Below are positions 28,552 through 35,870 of a DNA stretch of 51,811 nucleotides, one piece after another (within the stretch, counting starts at the first letter, position 1; every line of letters begins with the position of its first letter). Origin of the DNA: CAIWXH01 sp964555675 (GTDB taxonomy: Bacteria > Chloroflexota > Chloroflexia > Chloroflexales > Chloroflexaceae); assembly GCA_964555675.1 (NCBI GenBank), contig CAZKTU010000016.1:1-51811 (forward strand). Direction: 5' to 3'. Both the position numbers and the translations under genes were made by a program. The notes beneath the pieces are model-generated. The model was not told the DNA's origin. It did not search any database and saw only the letters and a program-made list of their open reading frames with translations.

Positions 28552-29031
28552 TCAACGCCGCTCGCGCCGTTCGCGCCAGCTGCTGAGCAAGTTGCTGAGG
28601 GGGGCGAGAACCACCAGCACAATCAGGGTCAGCACCACCGCCGCCACGGCCAGAAAATAGTTGCCCGCGCCGGCGGCCATGCCGATCGCGGCCATGAGCC
28701 AGATCGTCGCCGCCGTGGTGAGGCCGCGCACACGGTCGCCGTCGCGGAAGACCGCCCCCGCGCCCAGGAAGCCGATCCCGCTGACGATCTGGGCGGCCAC
28801 GCGGGCGGTGTCGCGACCGGCGCTCGAACTGGGGAAGGCCTCGATCGAGAGGATGGTGAACAGGCAGGCGCCCACCGAGACGAGGATGTTGGTGCGCAGC
28901 CCCGCCGAGTGGCCGCTATACTCGCGCTCGATGCCGACTAGCCCGCCGAGCACGGCCGCCAGGGCCAGACGCGCCACAAGATGCCAGGGCGGCCCCTGCT
29001 GGGCCTGGGCCAGAATGTCCAACGGCGGCAT
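28552..29031 (-). CDS. MgtC/SapB family membrane protein
   Basis: 159-aa inner-membrane protein, four to five helices. The MgtC core is present: LALAAVLGGLVGIEREYSGHSAGLRTNILVSVGACLFT, then AAQIVSGIGFLGAGAVFRDGDRVRGLTTAATIWLMAAIGMA, in pattern. The C-terminal ACT-like domain of virulence MgtC proteins is missing, so it is the short, general type linked to magnesium limitation or membrane homeostasis. I chose the ATG at 29029-29031, with AGGGGG 6 bases upstream; a longer in-frame form adds a non-conserved glycine/proline stretch. It is leftward and 105 bases after the MFS gene. Confidence 0.88.
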   Translation of the reverse strand: MPPLDILAQAQQGPPWHLVARLALAAVLGGLVGIEREYSGHSAGLRTNILVSVGACLFTILSIEAFPSSSAGRDTARVAAQIVSGIGFLGAGAVFRDGDRVRGLTTAATIWLMAAIGMAAGAGNYFLAVAAVVLTLIVLVVLAPLSNLLSSWRERRERR

Positions 29032-29136
29032 GGCCGTCCCCCTCTCTACGCGGCACTTTGCTGTACCGCCTTGCAGGAGGCGTGGAGGGCTCGGCCCTCC
29101 ACATCCACCCATGGCGGGGCCCGAGGCCCACCTGTC

Positions 29137-30699
29137 TCAGCTCATCTCGGCGCCGCGCCCCTTCATCAGCCCGGCGAACAGCAAGGCCAGGGCCAGGGCG
29201 ACGACGCCGAAGAGGAAGGTCTCGCCGATGACCTGGGCGGCCACGCCCATCAGGAAGGCGGCCGGGTCGGAGGCGGCCAGAGGGTCTGTGGCCCCCGCGC
29301 GCCGCAGCGCATCCTGGCGCTGCACACCCCAGACGGTCAGCACCGCGACGCCGACAGTCATGCCGACCAGGCGCAGGGCGATCACGATCGCCGAGACGGC
29401 CCCGCGCCGTTCGGCGGGCGCGGCGCGGATCACGGCGTCGGCGGCCGGGGCGATCACCAGCCCCAGGCCCGCCCCCGCCAGGGCCAGGTGGGCCACCATC
29501 GGCCCGTAGGGCGTGTCGGGGGACCAGCGGCTCATGAACCAGAAGCCGACGACGGCGAGGAGCAGCCCGGCCATGGCCACGACCCGATCGCCCAGCCGCC
29601 CGGCGAGCAGGCCGCCGGGGAAGGCCGCCGCGGCCATGGTCAGGGTCAGGGCCGAGAGGATCCAGCCGGCGTCCCAGGCCGCCCGCCGCAGCACATCGGG
29701 GTCGGCCGCGTCGAAGAGCAGCAGGCGCGTATTGATAAAGAGCGGCACATTGGTGATCGCCAGGGCCAGGGCGAAGCCCACCAGGGCGTTGACCGCGCAG
29801 GCGCCCGCCGCCCCGCGGTCCTCGAACAGCGCCATGTCGAGCAGGGGCTCGCGGGCGCCCCTCGGGGTGGCCGCGGCCAGACGCCGCTCCCACCAGACGA
29901 AGGCGCCCAGGAGGGCCAGGGCCAGCAGGACGAGGGGCAGGGCGTAGGGCGGCGGCCCGGCGCGCTCGCCGTAGAAGTCGCTCGCGCCCAGCTCGGCCCC
30001 CGCGGCCAGGCCGACGTTAAGGGCCGTCAGGCTGGCGCTGATCAGCAGGGCCCCGACCCAGTCGAAGCCGCCGCTCGCCCTGCGCTGCGGCACATCGCGC
30101 AGGGCCCACCAGGTGAGGGCCAGGGCCGCCAGGCCGAGGGGCAGGTTGACCCAGAAGAGCAGCCGCCAGTTGTCGAAGGCCCGCATCAGCACGCCGCCGT
30201 AGAGGTGCCCGACCATCCAGCCGGCCGTATCGACCGCCCCGATGAAGCCGAGGGCGGCGGCCCGCGCGCCGGGGGGGAAGATATCGCTGACCAGGGCCAT
30301 GCTGACCGGCACCATGGCGCCCGCCCCGAAGGCCTGCACCACCCGGCCGAAGACCAGCCACTCGAGGCTTGGCGCCGCGGCCACCATGACTGACCCGATG
30401 ATGAAGACGACCAGCGAGGCCAGGTAGACCCGCCGGCGACCCAGCAGATCCGACAGGCGCCCCATGAAGGTCATGCTGACGGTGTAGGCCAGCAGGTAGC
30501 CGCTCACCACCCAGGCGGCCCGGCTCAGCTCGGTGTCGAGCGAGACCCGCAGGTCGAGCATGACCCGCGGCAGCACGGCGCTGACCACGGTCAGGTCGAC
30601 CGCGCCCACAAAGATCGCCAGGGCGATCAGGCCCAGGGTCAGCCGCGGGTTGACCGCCGGGGTCTTGATCTGCTCGTCGGCAAGGGTCGGCGCGGCCAT
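29137..30699 (-). CDS. MFS transporter, DHA2 family (14 helices)
   Basis: 520-aa drug or metabolite exporter powered by the proton gradient. Features of the EmrB/QacA type: motif A GRLSDLLGRRRVYLASL after helix 2, antiporter-type motif C region (GFIGAVDTAGWMVGHLYGG), and fourteen hydrophobic segments across the length. It begins with LIALAIFVGAVDLTVVSAVLPRVMLDL, typical for the subfamily. The ATG at 30697-30699 has GAAGG 6 bases upstream, and this ribosome site is part of a heptamer repeat. An ATG two codons earlier would place the site too close. Substrate unknown; no regulator is adjacent. Confidence 0.9.
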   Translation of the reverse strand: MAAPTLADEQIKTPAVNPRLTLGLIALAIFVGAVDLTVVSAVLPRVMLDLRVSLDTELSRAAWVVSGYLLAYTVSMTFMGRLSDLLGRRRVYLASLVVFIIGSVMVAAAPSLEWLVFGRVVQAFGAGAMVPVSMALVSDIFPPGARAAALGFIGAVDTAGWMVGHLYGGVLMRAFDNWRLLFWVNLPLGLAALALTWWALRDVPQRRASGGFDWVGALLISASLTALNVGLAAGAELGASDFYGERAGPPPYALPLVLLALALLGAFVWWERRLAAATPRGAREPLLDMALFEDRGAAGACAVNALVGFALALAITNVPLFINTRLLLFDAADPDVLRRAAWDAGWILSALTLTMAAAAFPGGLLAGRLGDRVVAMAGLLLAVVGFWFMSRWSPDTPYGPMVAHLALAGAGLGLVIAPAADAVIRAAPAERRGAVSAIVIALRLVGMTVGVAVLTVWGVQRQDALRRAGATDPLAASDPAAFLMGVAAQVIGETFLFGVVALALALLFAGLMKGRGAEMS

Positions 30700-30700
30700 C

Positions 30701-30733
30701 TTCATCCTTCAGCCTTCATCCTTCAGCCTTCAG
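30701..30733. repeat. Heptanucleotide tandem repeat TTCA(T/G)CC
   Basis: Units TTCATCC, TTCAGCC, TTCATCC, TTCAGCC and a partial TTCAG run without interruption from 30701 to 30733. They fill the whole spacer between the lipoprotein stop (30735) and the MFS start (30699). The complementary strand supplies the ribosome-binding GAAGG of the MFS gene, so copy number would move or multiply that site. Confidence 0.9.
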
Positions 30734-30734
30734 A

Positions 30735-31457
30735 TCACGGGCACTCGACGGGCGCGCGTACCTCGACGGCCTTGTCATAGTCGCTGAAGTCGACCGTCCA
30801 GGTGGTGGGCGTGGCCGGGTCGGTGGCCGTGTCGACGAGCACGAGGCGCGTGGCGCGCATGGTCTCGGCGTCGGCCCAGAGGTCCACCGCTACGGGCCCG
30901 GCCCCGAGCAGATTGAGGCTGATCGCCTGCAGCCGCTCGCCGGCCATGGTGCCGCGCAGGTGATAGTTGGGGCGCCCCGCGAGCTCCTCGGTGCCGACCA
31001 GGCTGACCTCCTCGAAGCCCTCCTGGAGCAGGAACTCGATGCCCTGGCCGGGGGCGAAGAGGACGGCGGGGTCGAAGGCGGCCCCGGGGGCCAGGCAGCC
31101 CCACTGGCGGGTGATCGGATTGGTGATGTATTGCTTGCCGGCCAGCGAGACGGTGCGGATCTCGGTCACGGCGCCGCCGAGGGTGACGCCGAGCACGGCC
31201 AGCACGCCGTCGGGCCGCTTGAGGTCGCCCTCCATCGTATTGAGGATGGTGAGGCCTGTGGCGTCGATCGGCACGGGCTTGCCGCTCAGCTCGATCGTGA
31301 AGTGGACGCTCTGGCTGGCCTGTGTCGCCCGCCCCACCGCGGCGCTGATCTCGCGGGGCGTGGGGGTCGGCGTCGGCGCGGGCGTCGGCTCGGCCGGGCC
31401 GCCGCAGGCGACCAGCAGCGCGGCCAGGATGAGCAGGAGCGAGAACCTGGGGGGCAC
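30735..31457 (-). CDS. LppX/LprAFG-like lipoprotein
   Basis: Predicted lipid-anchored extracytoplasmic protein of 240 aa. A signal peptide (FSLLLILAALLVAC, lipobox LVAC) is followed by a threonine/proline tether (PTPAPTPTPTP) and a beta-rich domain. The order is VHFTIELSGKPVPI, then ILNTMEGDLKRPDG, then EIRTVSLAGKQYITNP, then YHLRGTM. This matches the LppX/LprAFG fold, which binds lipids or lipoglycans in a cavity. I chose the GTG at 31455-31457, with GAGG 5 bases upstream; earlier in-frame starts give long non-signal N-termini. The MFS gene follows after the heptamer repeat, so exporter and lipid carrier could work together (inference). Confidence 0.82.
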   Translation of the reverse strand: MPPRFSLLLILAALLVACGGPAEPTPAPTPTPTPREISAAVGRATQASQSVHFTIELSGKPVPIDATGLTILNTMEGDLKRPDGVLAVLGVTLGGAVTEIRTVSLAGKQYITNPITRQWGCLAPGAAFDPAVLFAPGQGIEFLLQEGFEEVSLVGTEELAGRPNYHLRGTMAGERLQAISLNLLGAGPVAVDLWADAETMRATRLVLVDTATDPATPTTWTVDFSDYDKAVEVRAPVECP

Positions 31458-31702
31458 GGGCACCTCATGGTAGACGCGGGCACGGTGTCGGTACCATAGC
31501 ACGGAACGCCCTGCCGGGCAAGGCGCGCCCGGGCGCTGATAAGGCGAGGGCATTGTCGCTCTGTGTCCGCTCACGCCCGGCCGCTCAACCGGCGGGCTAG
31601 GGCTGCGAGGCCCGCCCCCGCGGGCTCCGGCAGGCCCCGGGGGTCGCCGAGTGGCGGCCCGTGTAGCCACGTCGCATCCCTGCGTCCTCCGCGCCGATGT
31701 GG

Positions 31703-31708
31703 TACACT
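31703..31708 (+). promoter_or_regulatory. -10-like element before the ureidoglycine aminohydrolase gene
   Basis: TACACT at 31703-31708 sits 33 bases before the ATG, with AGGAGCG between. No clear -35 is present. The 284-base divergent gap (31458-31741) also holds the hairpin GCCCGC-CCCC-GCGGGC; I see no gene in it. Confidence 0.35.
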
Positions 31709-31741
31709 AGCCGTCGTTCCACCGACACTCAGGAGCGTCCC

Positions 31742-32509
31742 ATGACCGATCTCTTCGGCCACTCCCGCAGCGTGGTGGCCCCGCGCTACGCCCTAATTAC
31801 GCCCCCTGGCCTGGTGCGGGCCCCTCTCCCCGGCTGGCCCGGCGCCGCCTGTGCGGTCGTGATCAGCCCGGCCCTGGGCGCCCGCTTCGCCCAGATCCTG
31901 GTCGACCTGCCCCCCGGCGCCGCCGCGACGCGGGTCGCCCCCGACGACGAGCTGCTGGTCTTCGTGCGCGCCGGCGCGATCATGGTCAGCGTCGGCGAGG
32001 GCGGCCAGGTGGGCGATGCGCGCGACGAGCGCCTCGGCCCCGGCGGCTATGCCTTCATCCCCGCCGCCCGGCCCTACAGCGTTGCCGCCGGCCCCGAGGG
32101 CGCCGACCTGCTGGTCTTCCAGCGCCGCTACGTGCCCCTCGCCGGGACGCCGCCGCCCGCCCCTGTGCTGGGCCACGAGCAGGAGATCGCCGGCGCGCCC
32201 TTCATGGGCGACGAGGCGGCCATGCTCAAGTCGCTGCTGCCCGATGCGCCCGCCTTCGACATGGCCGTCAACATCTTCACCTTCCAGCCCGGCGCCACTC
32301 TGCCGATTGTCGAGACCCACGTCATGGAGCACGGCTTGCTGATGATCCAGGGGCAGGGCATCTACCGGCTCGCCGGCGACTACCACCCGGTGCAGGTCGG
32401 CGACGTGATCTGGATGGCCGCCTACTGCCCCCAGTGGTTCGTCGCCACCGGCAAGACCCCGGCCCGCTACATCTACTACAAAGACGTCAACCGCGACCCC
32501 CTGGTCTAG
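31742..32509 (+). CDS. allE: (S)-ureidoglycine aminohydrolase, bicupin
   Basis: Mn-dependent enzyme that converts ureidoglycine to ureidoglycolate and ammonia in purine (allantoin) breakdown. 255 aa with two cupin domains. The C-terminal cupin has the near-diagnostic FQPGATLPIVETHVMEHGLL, GIYRLAGDYHPVQVGDVIWM and PQWFVATGKTPARYIYYKDVNRDP patterns. The His/Glu/His/Gln metal ligands fall in ETHVMEHGLL and the following strand. The ATG at 31742 has GGAGCG just upstream. The next gene on the strand is an M20 amidohydrolase expected to act on its product or precursor, so the two form a ureide operon. Confidence 0.93.
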   Translation: MTDLFGHSRSVVAPRYALITPPGLVRAPLPGWPGAACAVVISPALGARFAQILVDLPPGAAATRVAPDDELLVFVRAGAIMVSVGEGGQVGDARDERLGPGGYAFIPAARPYSVAAGPEGADLLVFQRRYVPLAGTPPPAPVLGHEQEIAGAPFMGDEAAMLKSLLPDAPAFDMAVNIFTFQPGATLPIVETHVMEHGLLMIQGQGIYRLAGDYHPVQVGDVIWMAAYCPQWFVATGKTPARYIYYKDVNRDPLV

Positions 32510-32534
32510 TGCTGAGCCGTGGCGCAGCGGGCCC

Positions 32535-32569
32535 CGCGCCCCACGCCCCACGCCTCACGCCTTACGCCT
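32535..32569. repeat. Heptanucleotide tandem repeat CACGCC(C/T)
   Basis: Five consecutive 7-base units (CGCGCCC, CACGCCC, CACGCCT, CACGCCT, TACGCCT) end exactly at the ATG of the amidohydrolase at 32570. The repeat makes up most of the 60-base spacer after the upstream stop and leaves no Shine-Dalgarno sequence before the start. Confidence 0.88.
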
Positions 32570-33808
32570 ATGGAACTGATCATCGACACAACGGCGATCG
32601 CCGCCGACCTCGAGGCCATCGCCGCCTGTAGCGACTTGCCCCCACCCGGCGTCACCCGTGTCGTCTATGGCGAGGCCGACCTGCGCGCCCGGGCCTACCT
32701 GCGCGAGCGCTGCCGCGAGGCCGGGCTGACCCTGCGCGAAGACGGTCTGGGCAATCTGTTCGCGCGCTGGGACGGCGCCGAGCCCGGCCTCCCCGCCGTG
32801 GCCAGCGGCTCGCACGTCGACGCTATCCCCCACGCAGGCACCTTCGACGGCACCGTCGGCGTGGTGGGCGCCCTCGAGGCGATCCGGGCCCTGCGCCGCG
32901 CCGGCCATCAGCCCCGCCGCTCGCTCGAGCTGCTGCTCTTCACCGCCGAGGAGCCGACCCGCTTCGGGATCGGCTGCCTCGGCAGCCGGGCCCTCGCCGG
33001 CGCCCTCACCCCCGATCAGCTGCGCGCACTGCGCGACCCTCAGGGCCGCGACCTCGAGACCCTGCGGGCCGCCGCCGGTTTCCAGGCGCCGCTCGAACAG
33101 GTGCAACTGGCGCCGGGCCACTATGCGGCCTTCGTCGAGCTGCATATCGAGCAGGGCCCCCTCCTCGAGACCGAGGGTCTGCCGATCGGCGTGGTCCGCG
33201 CCATTGCCGCGCCCGCCACCCTGCGCCTAAGCCTGGTCGGCCAGGGCGGCCACGCCGGCGCCGTACTCATGCTCGAGCGCCGCGACGCCCTCTTGGCCGG
33301 GGCCGAGGTGGCCCTGGCCGTCGAGAACGCGGCCCTGACCACCGGCAGCCCGAACACGGTCGCCACCACCGGCATCTTCGAGATCGAGCCGGGCGCGGTC
33401 AACGCCATCCCCAGCAGCGCCACCCTGATGATCGATGTGCGCGACGTCGCCGCCGAGCCGCGCGACATCGCCTTGGCCGCGATCGCCGCCTCGGTCGAAA
33501 GCATCTGCGCCCGCCGCCGCGTCGAGTATCGCCTCGAGCAGCTCAATGCGGACCCGCCCGCCACCTGCGACCCGGCCGTGATCGAGGCCGTCATCACCGC
33601 CTGCGACCAGCTCGGCCTGCCCCGCCAGATCATGGTCAGCCGCGCCTATCACGATAGCCTGTTCATGGCCCGCCTCTGTCCGACGGCCATGATCTTCATC
33701 CCCTGTCGCGGCGGGGTCAGCCACAGGCCCGACGAGTACGCCGACCCCGACCATATCTACCGGGGGGTCGCCGTGCTCGCCCATACTCTGGCCAGGCTCA
33801 GCGCATGA
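32570..33808 (+). CDS. M20 ureide amidohydrolase (ureidoglycolate or allantoate type)
   Basis: Binuclear-metal amidohydrolase releasing ammonia and CO2 from a ureide. 412 aa. Metal ligands typical of AllC/UAH/beta-ureidopropionase enzymes are visible in SGSHVDAIPHAGTFDGTVG (His, Asp), FTAEEPTRFG (Glu), ELHIEQGPLLE (His) and AYHDSLFMA (His). The end, MIFIPCRGGVSHRPDEY, recalls plant ureidoglycolate amidohydrolase more than bacterial AllC. Pairing with ureidoglycine aminohydrolase fits ureidoglycolate as substrate, but allantoate is not excluded by sequence reading. The dimerisation lid lies at about 210-330. It starts directly after a heptamer repeat with no ribosome site. Confidence 0.9.
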   Translation: MELIIDTTAIAADLEAIAACSDLPPPGVTRVVYGEADLRARAYLRERCREAGLTLREDGLGNLFARWDGAEPGLPAVASGSHVDAIPHAGTFDGTVGVVGALEAIRALRRAGHQPRRSLELLLFTAEEPTRFGIGCLGSRALAGALTPDQLRALRDPQGRDLETLRAAAGFQAPLEQVQLAPGHYAAFVELHIEQGPLLETEGLPIGVVRAIAAPATLRLSLVGQGGHAGAVLMLERRDALLAGAEVALAVENAALTTGSPNTVATTGIFEIEPGAVNAIPSSATLMIDVRDVAAEPRDIALAAIAASVESICARRRVEYRLEQLNADPPATCDPAVIEAVITACDQLGLPRQIMVSRAYHDSLFMARLCPTAMIFIPCRGGVSHRPDEYADPDHIYRGVAVLAHTLARLSA

Positions 33809-33822
33809 GGGGCGAGGGCACG

Positions 33823-33840
33823 CCCCGCGCCGGCGCGGGG
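33823..33840. terminator. GC-rich palindrome between convergent genes
   Basis: CCCCGCGCCGGCGCGGGG is an 18-base perfect palindrome in the 34-base gap between the amidohydrolase stop and the facing membrane protein stop. It lies where a bidirectional terminator is expected, without a T-tract. Confidence 0.5.
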
Positions 33841-33842
33841 AG

Positions 33843-34268
33843 CTACAGGGGGCTGCGGGTGCCGCTGTCCTCTTCGGCGGCCGGGCTCGGCTCGGCCGCG
33901 GCCTGCGAGCCGACCTGGTGCGCGTCTCTGGTTCGCTCGGCGGCGTCCACGGGCCGCTCGCCGCGGGTCGGCGTCTGGGGTACGATCTTGCGGTCCGCCC
34001 CGACGGCCAGGTCGTCGAGCTGCTCGTCGGTGGTGATCCGGTCCGAGTTGACCTTCTCGCTGCGGGCCCTGGCCACCGTCTCGCGGTCGTCGTCGCTGCG
34101 AGGCTGCTCGGGGTAGGGGATCTCGGTCGAGTCGCGCTGCCGACCCTCGCGCATCTTCCCGGCGCCCCATGCGCCGACAGCGTACACCACGGCCGCCAGG
34201 AGCAGCACCGCCGCCAGGCCGAAGAGGATGAAGGGTAGGGGCGGGTTAACGAAGGGATTGGGGTCCAT
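33843..34268 (-). CDS. Unknown single-pass membrane protein, 141 aa
   Basis: A short N-terminus (MDPNPFVNPPLP) is followed by one helix (FILFGLAAVLLLAAVVYAVGAW), then a long hydrophilic, probably disordered cytoplasmic tail rich in Asp, Glu, Arg and Thr (RDSTEIPYPEQPRSDDDRE; KIVPQTPTRGERPVDAAERT). No recognised domain. AAGGAGG lies 6 bases before the ATG at 34266-34268, so it is a well-initiated gene. It interrupts the plus-strand purine genes, standing between the amidohydrolase and the FAD/2Fe-2S gene on the opposite strand. Role unknown. Confidence 0.75.
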   Translation of the reverse strand: MDPNPFVNPPLPFILFGLAAVLLLAAVVYAVGAWGAGKMREGRQRDSTEIPYPEQPRSDDDRETVARARSEKVNSDRITTDEQLDDLAVGADRKIVPQTPTRGERPVDAAERTRDAHQVGSQAAAEPSPAAEEDSGTRSPL

Positions 34269-34345
34269 GTCGGCCTCCTTTGTGTGGCGCGCCGACGCGC
34301 CGCTCGCCGCCATCCATTGCAAGTTCATTGCCAGAAAGCGCGTCT

Positions 34346-35800
34346 ATGTGGAGCAGCTACTATCAGCCTGAGAGCCTCGCCGACGCCCTGGACCTCGTCC
34401 ACAGTCACCCGGCGGCCCGCCTCGTGGCCGGCGGCACCGACCTCCTCGTCGAGCTTGGCCGCGGCCTTCGCCCGACCGAGACCCTGATCGATCTCTCGCG
34501 GGTCGCCGAGCTGCGCTACGTGCGCGAAGAGGCTGGCCTGATCCGCCTCGGGGCCCTCGCCACCCACAACGCTGTGATCGCCTCGCCCGCCTGTGTGGCC
34601 GGGGCCCTGCCCCTGGCCCAGGCCAGCCTCGAGGTGGGCGCGCCCCAGATCCGCGCCCGCGCCACCGTGGCCGGCAACCTGGTCACCGCCTCGCCCGCCA
34701 ACGATACGATCACCGCCCTCGTCGCCCTCGACGCCGAGCTGGCCTTGGCCCGCGCCGGCGGCGAACGGGCCGTGCCCATCGAGCAGTTCTACCTGGGGGT
34801 GCGCCGCACGGCCCTGCAGCCGGGCGAGATCTTGCGCGAGATCCGTGTTCCGACCCCCGGCCCGCAGCGGCGCGGGATCTTCCTCAAGCTCGGCCTGCGC
34901 CGGGCCCAGGCGATCGCGGTGGTGAATGTGGCCGTCGTGCTCAGCTTCGACGGCGAGGGGGCCGACGCGCCCGTCCGCGAGGCGCGCATCGCCCTCGGCT
35001 GCGTGGCGCCGACCATCTTGCGCGCCTCGGCCGCCCAGGCCGCCCTGGTCGGCCGGCCGCTCTCGCCCGCGACGATCGCCGAGGCCGCCGCCCTCGCCCG
35101 CGAGGCCTGCGCCCCCATCGACGATGTGCGCGGCTCGGCCGCCTACAGGCGCGAGGCCGTCTTCGCCCTCGTCGCCCGCGCCCTGGGCCGCCTGGCCGAT
35201 CGCGCCGAGGCGGCAGACTGGCCCGCGCGGCCCGTGCTGCTGGCGGTCGCCGAGGGCGTCACGGGCGCCGACGGCGGGGGATCGGTCTCCGGCGGCCCGC
35301 CGTCAGCCGTCGCCAGTGTCGCCGCGACGGTCAACGGGGCCTCCGCGGCCCTCTCGCCGCGCAAGACCCTGCTCGACGCGCTGCGCGAGGACGCGGGACT
35401 GACCGGGGCCAAGGAGGGCTGCGCCGAGGGCGAGTGCGGGGCCTGCACAGTCTGGCTCGACGGCCAGGCCGTGATGAGCTGCCTCGTGCCCGCCGCCCAG
35501 GCCCACGGCCGCACCGTCACCACGATCGAGGGCCTTGCCGCCGTAGGGGCGGCCGGCGACCCGCCCGACGGGGCCCTGCACCCGCTCCAGGCGAGCTTCA
35601 TTGCCGAGGGCGCCGTGCAGTGCGGCTACTGCATCCCCGGCATGCTCATGGCGGGGGCGAAGCTCCTGGCCGAGCACCCGCGCCCCGACCTGGGGCAGAT
35701 CCAGGCCGCCTTGGGCGGCAACATCTGTCGCTGCACCGGCTATAGCAAGATCATCGCGGCGGTGCAGGCCGCCGCCGAGCGCACGTCTGGCGAGGCCTGA
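34346..35800 (+). CDS. Xanthine-dehydrogenase-family FAD and 2Fe-2S subunits fused
   Basis: Electron-transfer subunit of a molybdenum hydroxylase. 484 aa. The N-terminal about 290 residues form the FAD-binding CoxM-type subunit (ARLVAGGTDLLVELGRG; VGAPQIRARATVAGNLVTASPANDT in pattern), ending in the CO-dehydrogenase flavoprotein C-terminal domain. A glycine/serine linker (TGADGGGSVSGGPPSA) leads to a ferredoxin-like CoxS domain. This has EGCAEGECGACTVWLDG and a later Cys for the plant-type cluster, then QCGYCIPGM and NICRCTGYSKI for the second cluster. All eight cysteines are present. The order FAD then 2Fe-2S is the reverse of that in single-chain xanthine dehydrogenases. The molybdenum subunit lies 1.6 kb downstream. 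Confidence 0.92.
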   Translation: MWSSYYQPESLADALDLVHSHPAARLVAGGTDLLVELGRGLRPTETLIDLSRVAELRYVREEAGLIRLGALATHNAVIASPACVAGALPLAQASLEVGAPQIRARATVAGNLVTASPANDTITALVALDAELALARAGGERAVPIEQFYLGVRRTALQPGEILREIRVPTPGPQRRGIFLKLGLRRAQAIAVVNVAVVLSFDGEGADAPVREARIALGCVAPTILRASAAQAALVGRPLSPATIAEAAALAREACAPIDDVRGSAAYRREAVFALVARALGRLADRAEAADWPARPVLLAVAEGVTGADGGGSVSGGPPSAVASVAATVNGASAALSPRKTLLDALREDAGLTGAKEGCAEGECGACTVWLDGQAVMSCLVPAAQAHGRTVTTIEGLAAVGAAGDPPDGALHPLQASFIAEGAVQCGYCIPGMLMAGAKLLAEHPRPDLGQIQAALGGNICRCTGYSKIIAAVQAAAERTSGEA

Positions 35801-35870
35801 GATGGCTGGGCGGACACAGGGCAATCCGGCTGGCCTGGCGGGCTGCCGCCATGGCGAGCGGGTCGGCCCG

